Shown here piece by piece: positions 6,001 through 6,419 of a stretch of 6,419 bases of DNA (position 1 is its first letter; each line of letters starts with the position of its first letter). Under the pieces are notes generated by a model. It saw only the letters and a program-made list of their open reading frames with translations. It did no database searches and was not told the origin of the DNA. Origin of the DNA: Nitrososphaeraceae archaeon. Its GTDB lineage: Archaea > Thermoproteota > Nitrososphaeria > Nitrososphaerales > Nitrososphaeraceae. A program made the translations under genes and the position numbers. Where the stretch lies: NCBI GenBank assembly GCA_021155845.1, contig JAJNBK010000199.1, forward strand, positions 1-6,419. The letters run 5' to 3'.

Positions 6001-6039
6001 ATACTAGTGCATAATACTAGTGCATAATACTAGTGCATA
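6001..6039. repeat. Perfect 3 x 13-bp tandem repeat
   Basis: The unit ATACTAGTGCATA occurs three times without a mismatch at 6001-6013, 6014-6026 and 6027-6039, and a decayed fourth start (ATAATACT) follows. Each unit contains the palindrome ACTAGT. It lies between the truncated rps9 and the SBDS gene, near the place where the usual operon order breaks. It may come from slippage or a rearrangement, or serve as a set of binding sites; the sequence alone does not decide. Confidence 0.9.
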
Positions 6040-6182
6040 ATAATACTCACGAAACATAATATTCCGAAATTAATAACTTATTATCTGGCTCAGTCAGAGG
6101 ATAGAATATGAAAATATTCAGATGTCATCTATTTTTGAATGAGAGTAGCTTTCATGAAATCTTGACTGATTATAAATTAGAA

Positions 6183-6202
6183 AGTTCTTAGATTTAAGAA
6201 CT
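6183..6202. repeat. 8-bp inverted repeat upstream of the SBDS promoter
   Basis: AGTTCTTA (6183-6190) and TAAGAACT (6195-6202) are perfect complementary arms around GATT. The palindrome ends about 12 bases before the TATA-like box of the SBDS gene, a place suited to a transcription factor. No T-run follows, so a terminator role is less likely. Confidence 0.45.
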
Positions 6203-6213
6203 AACTGACATGC

Positions 6214-6222
6214 ATATATAAA
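6214..6222 (+). promoter_or_regulatory. TATA-like box for the SBDS gene
   Basis: ATATATAAA (6214-6222) is centred about 31 bases before the ATG at 6249. That predicts transcription starting within a few bases of the start codon, so a very short leader. It is the clearest TATA box in the window, and it shows that the SBDS gene need not depend on the ribosomal operon. Confidence 0.55.
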
Positions 6223-6248
6223 TGCAAGACAGTTTAATTTACAGACTA

Positions 6249-6419
6249 ATGACAGATACCAAGTTAACCGTTGTTCGACTAACCATAGATGGTGATAAAT
6301 TTGAAATTTTAGTAAAACCTGATCCAGCTTTAGAATACAAACTGGGTAAAAGAACTGACCTTTCTAGTGTTCTTATTTCTGATGAAATATACTCAGACGC
6401 AAATAAAGGTTCAAGAGCA
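6249..6419 (+). CDS. sdo1: Ribosome maturation protein SBDS / SDO1 (partial, N-terminus)
   Basis: The SBDS family acts late in large-subunit maturation; in eukaryotes it works with EFL1 to release eIF6, and archaeal members are thought to act similarly. The 57 residues here are the start of the N-terminal SBDS (FYSH) domain. They include TVVRLTIDGDKFEILVKPDP, then LEYKLGKRTDLSSVL, then ISDEIYSDANKGSRA, close to the archaeal family pattern. ATG 6249 is in the expected place, and the frame is still open at the right edge. In many archaea SBDS lies in an operon with exosome and proteasome genes, which may follow outside the window. Here it has its own promoter-like box. Confidence 0.92.
   Translation, partial: MTDTKLTVVRLTIDGDKFEILVKPDPALEYKLGKRTDLSSVLISDEIYSDANKGSRA

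Noticed and set aside
6108..6191. 27-codon ORF (MKIFRCHLFLNESSF...) with an upstream GAGG, between rps9 and SBDS
   Set aside because: Too short and unlike any family I know; its end runs into the inverted repeat. Could be real only if conserved or seen in ribosome profiling.
1..6419. tRNA, rRNA, CRISPR arrays, insertion sequences
   Set aside because: I found no cloverleaf-like gene, spaced repeat array, transposase motif or IS-type terminal repeats by reading; the 13-bp triplet has no spacers and is not CRISPR.

Overview
The window looks like the chromosome of an ammonia-oxidising archaeon (Nitrososphaeria/Thaumarchaeota, probably a soil lineage near Nitrososphaera or Nitrosocosmicus). Three things point there: archaeal informational genes (RNA polymerase Rpo3, ribosomal proteins eL18, uL13 and uS9, and an archaeal SBDS protein); a large Amt ammonium transporter whose exported N-terminal segment and C-terminal tail look thaumarchaeal; and AT-rich intergenic DNA with archaeal TATA-like boxes and T-rich terminators instead of bacterial -35/-10 promoters. 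The lineage is inferred from protein resemblance recalled from memory, not from a search.

Layout. Positions 2-115 hold the 3' end of an unrecognised gene. On the opposite strand, 123-495 is a heavily decayed N-terminal fragment of an APC-superfamily amino acid permease, with one nonsense codon, three frameshifts and a missing C-terminal part. A small secreted, sequon-rich protein lies at 859-1095. The ammonium transporter amt is at 1533-2945 on the minus strand, and its reading frame continues upstream through an evident signal peptide that has no ATG, GTG or TTG start. Diverging from amt is a helix-turn-helix regulator (3373-3840) cut by an in-frame TAA inside its DNA-binding domain. The compact run rpo3-rpl18e-rpl13-rps9 covers 4003-5947; each of its last two junctions is an 8-nt overlap. 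A terminator-like tract, a perfect 3 x 13-bp tandem repeat and an inverted repeat follow, and then the start of an SBDS gene runs off the window at 6249.

How the parts fit. The right half is translation and transcription housekeeping: an RNA polymerase assembly subunit co-transcribed with three ribosomal proteins, then a ribosome maturation factor. The usual archaeal operon is rps13-rps4-rps11-rpo3-rpl18e-rpl13-rps9-rpoN-rpoK-rps2. Here it is cut at both ends, and uS9 lacks its conserved basic C-terminal tail exactly at the downstream break. The left half is nitrogen uptake and its surroundings, with several broken or odd genes: permease relic, regulator with a stop, amt with no normal start.

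I see no mobile element, CRISPR array, tRNA or rRNA, and no convincing new multi-gene system. The most interesting points are the tail-less uS9 at a rearranged operon end, the amt start problem, the interrupted regulator beside amt, and the permease relic that ORF calling misses.
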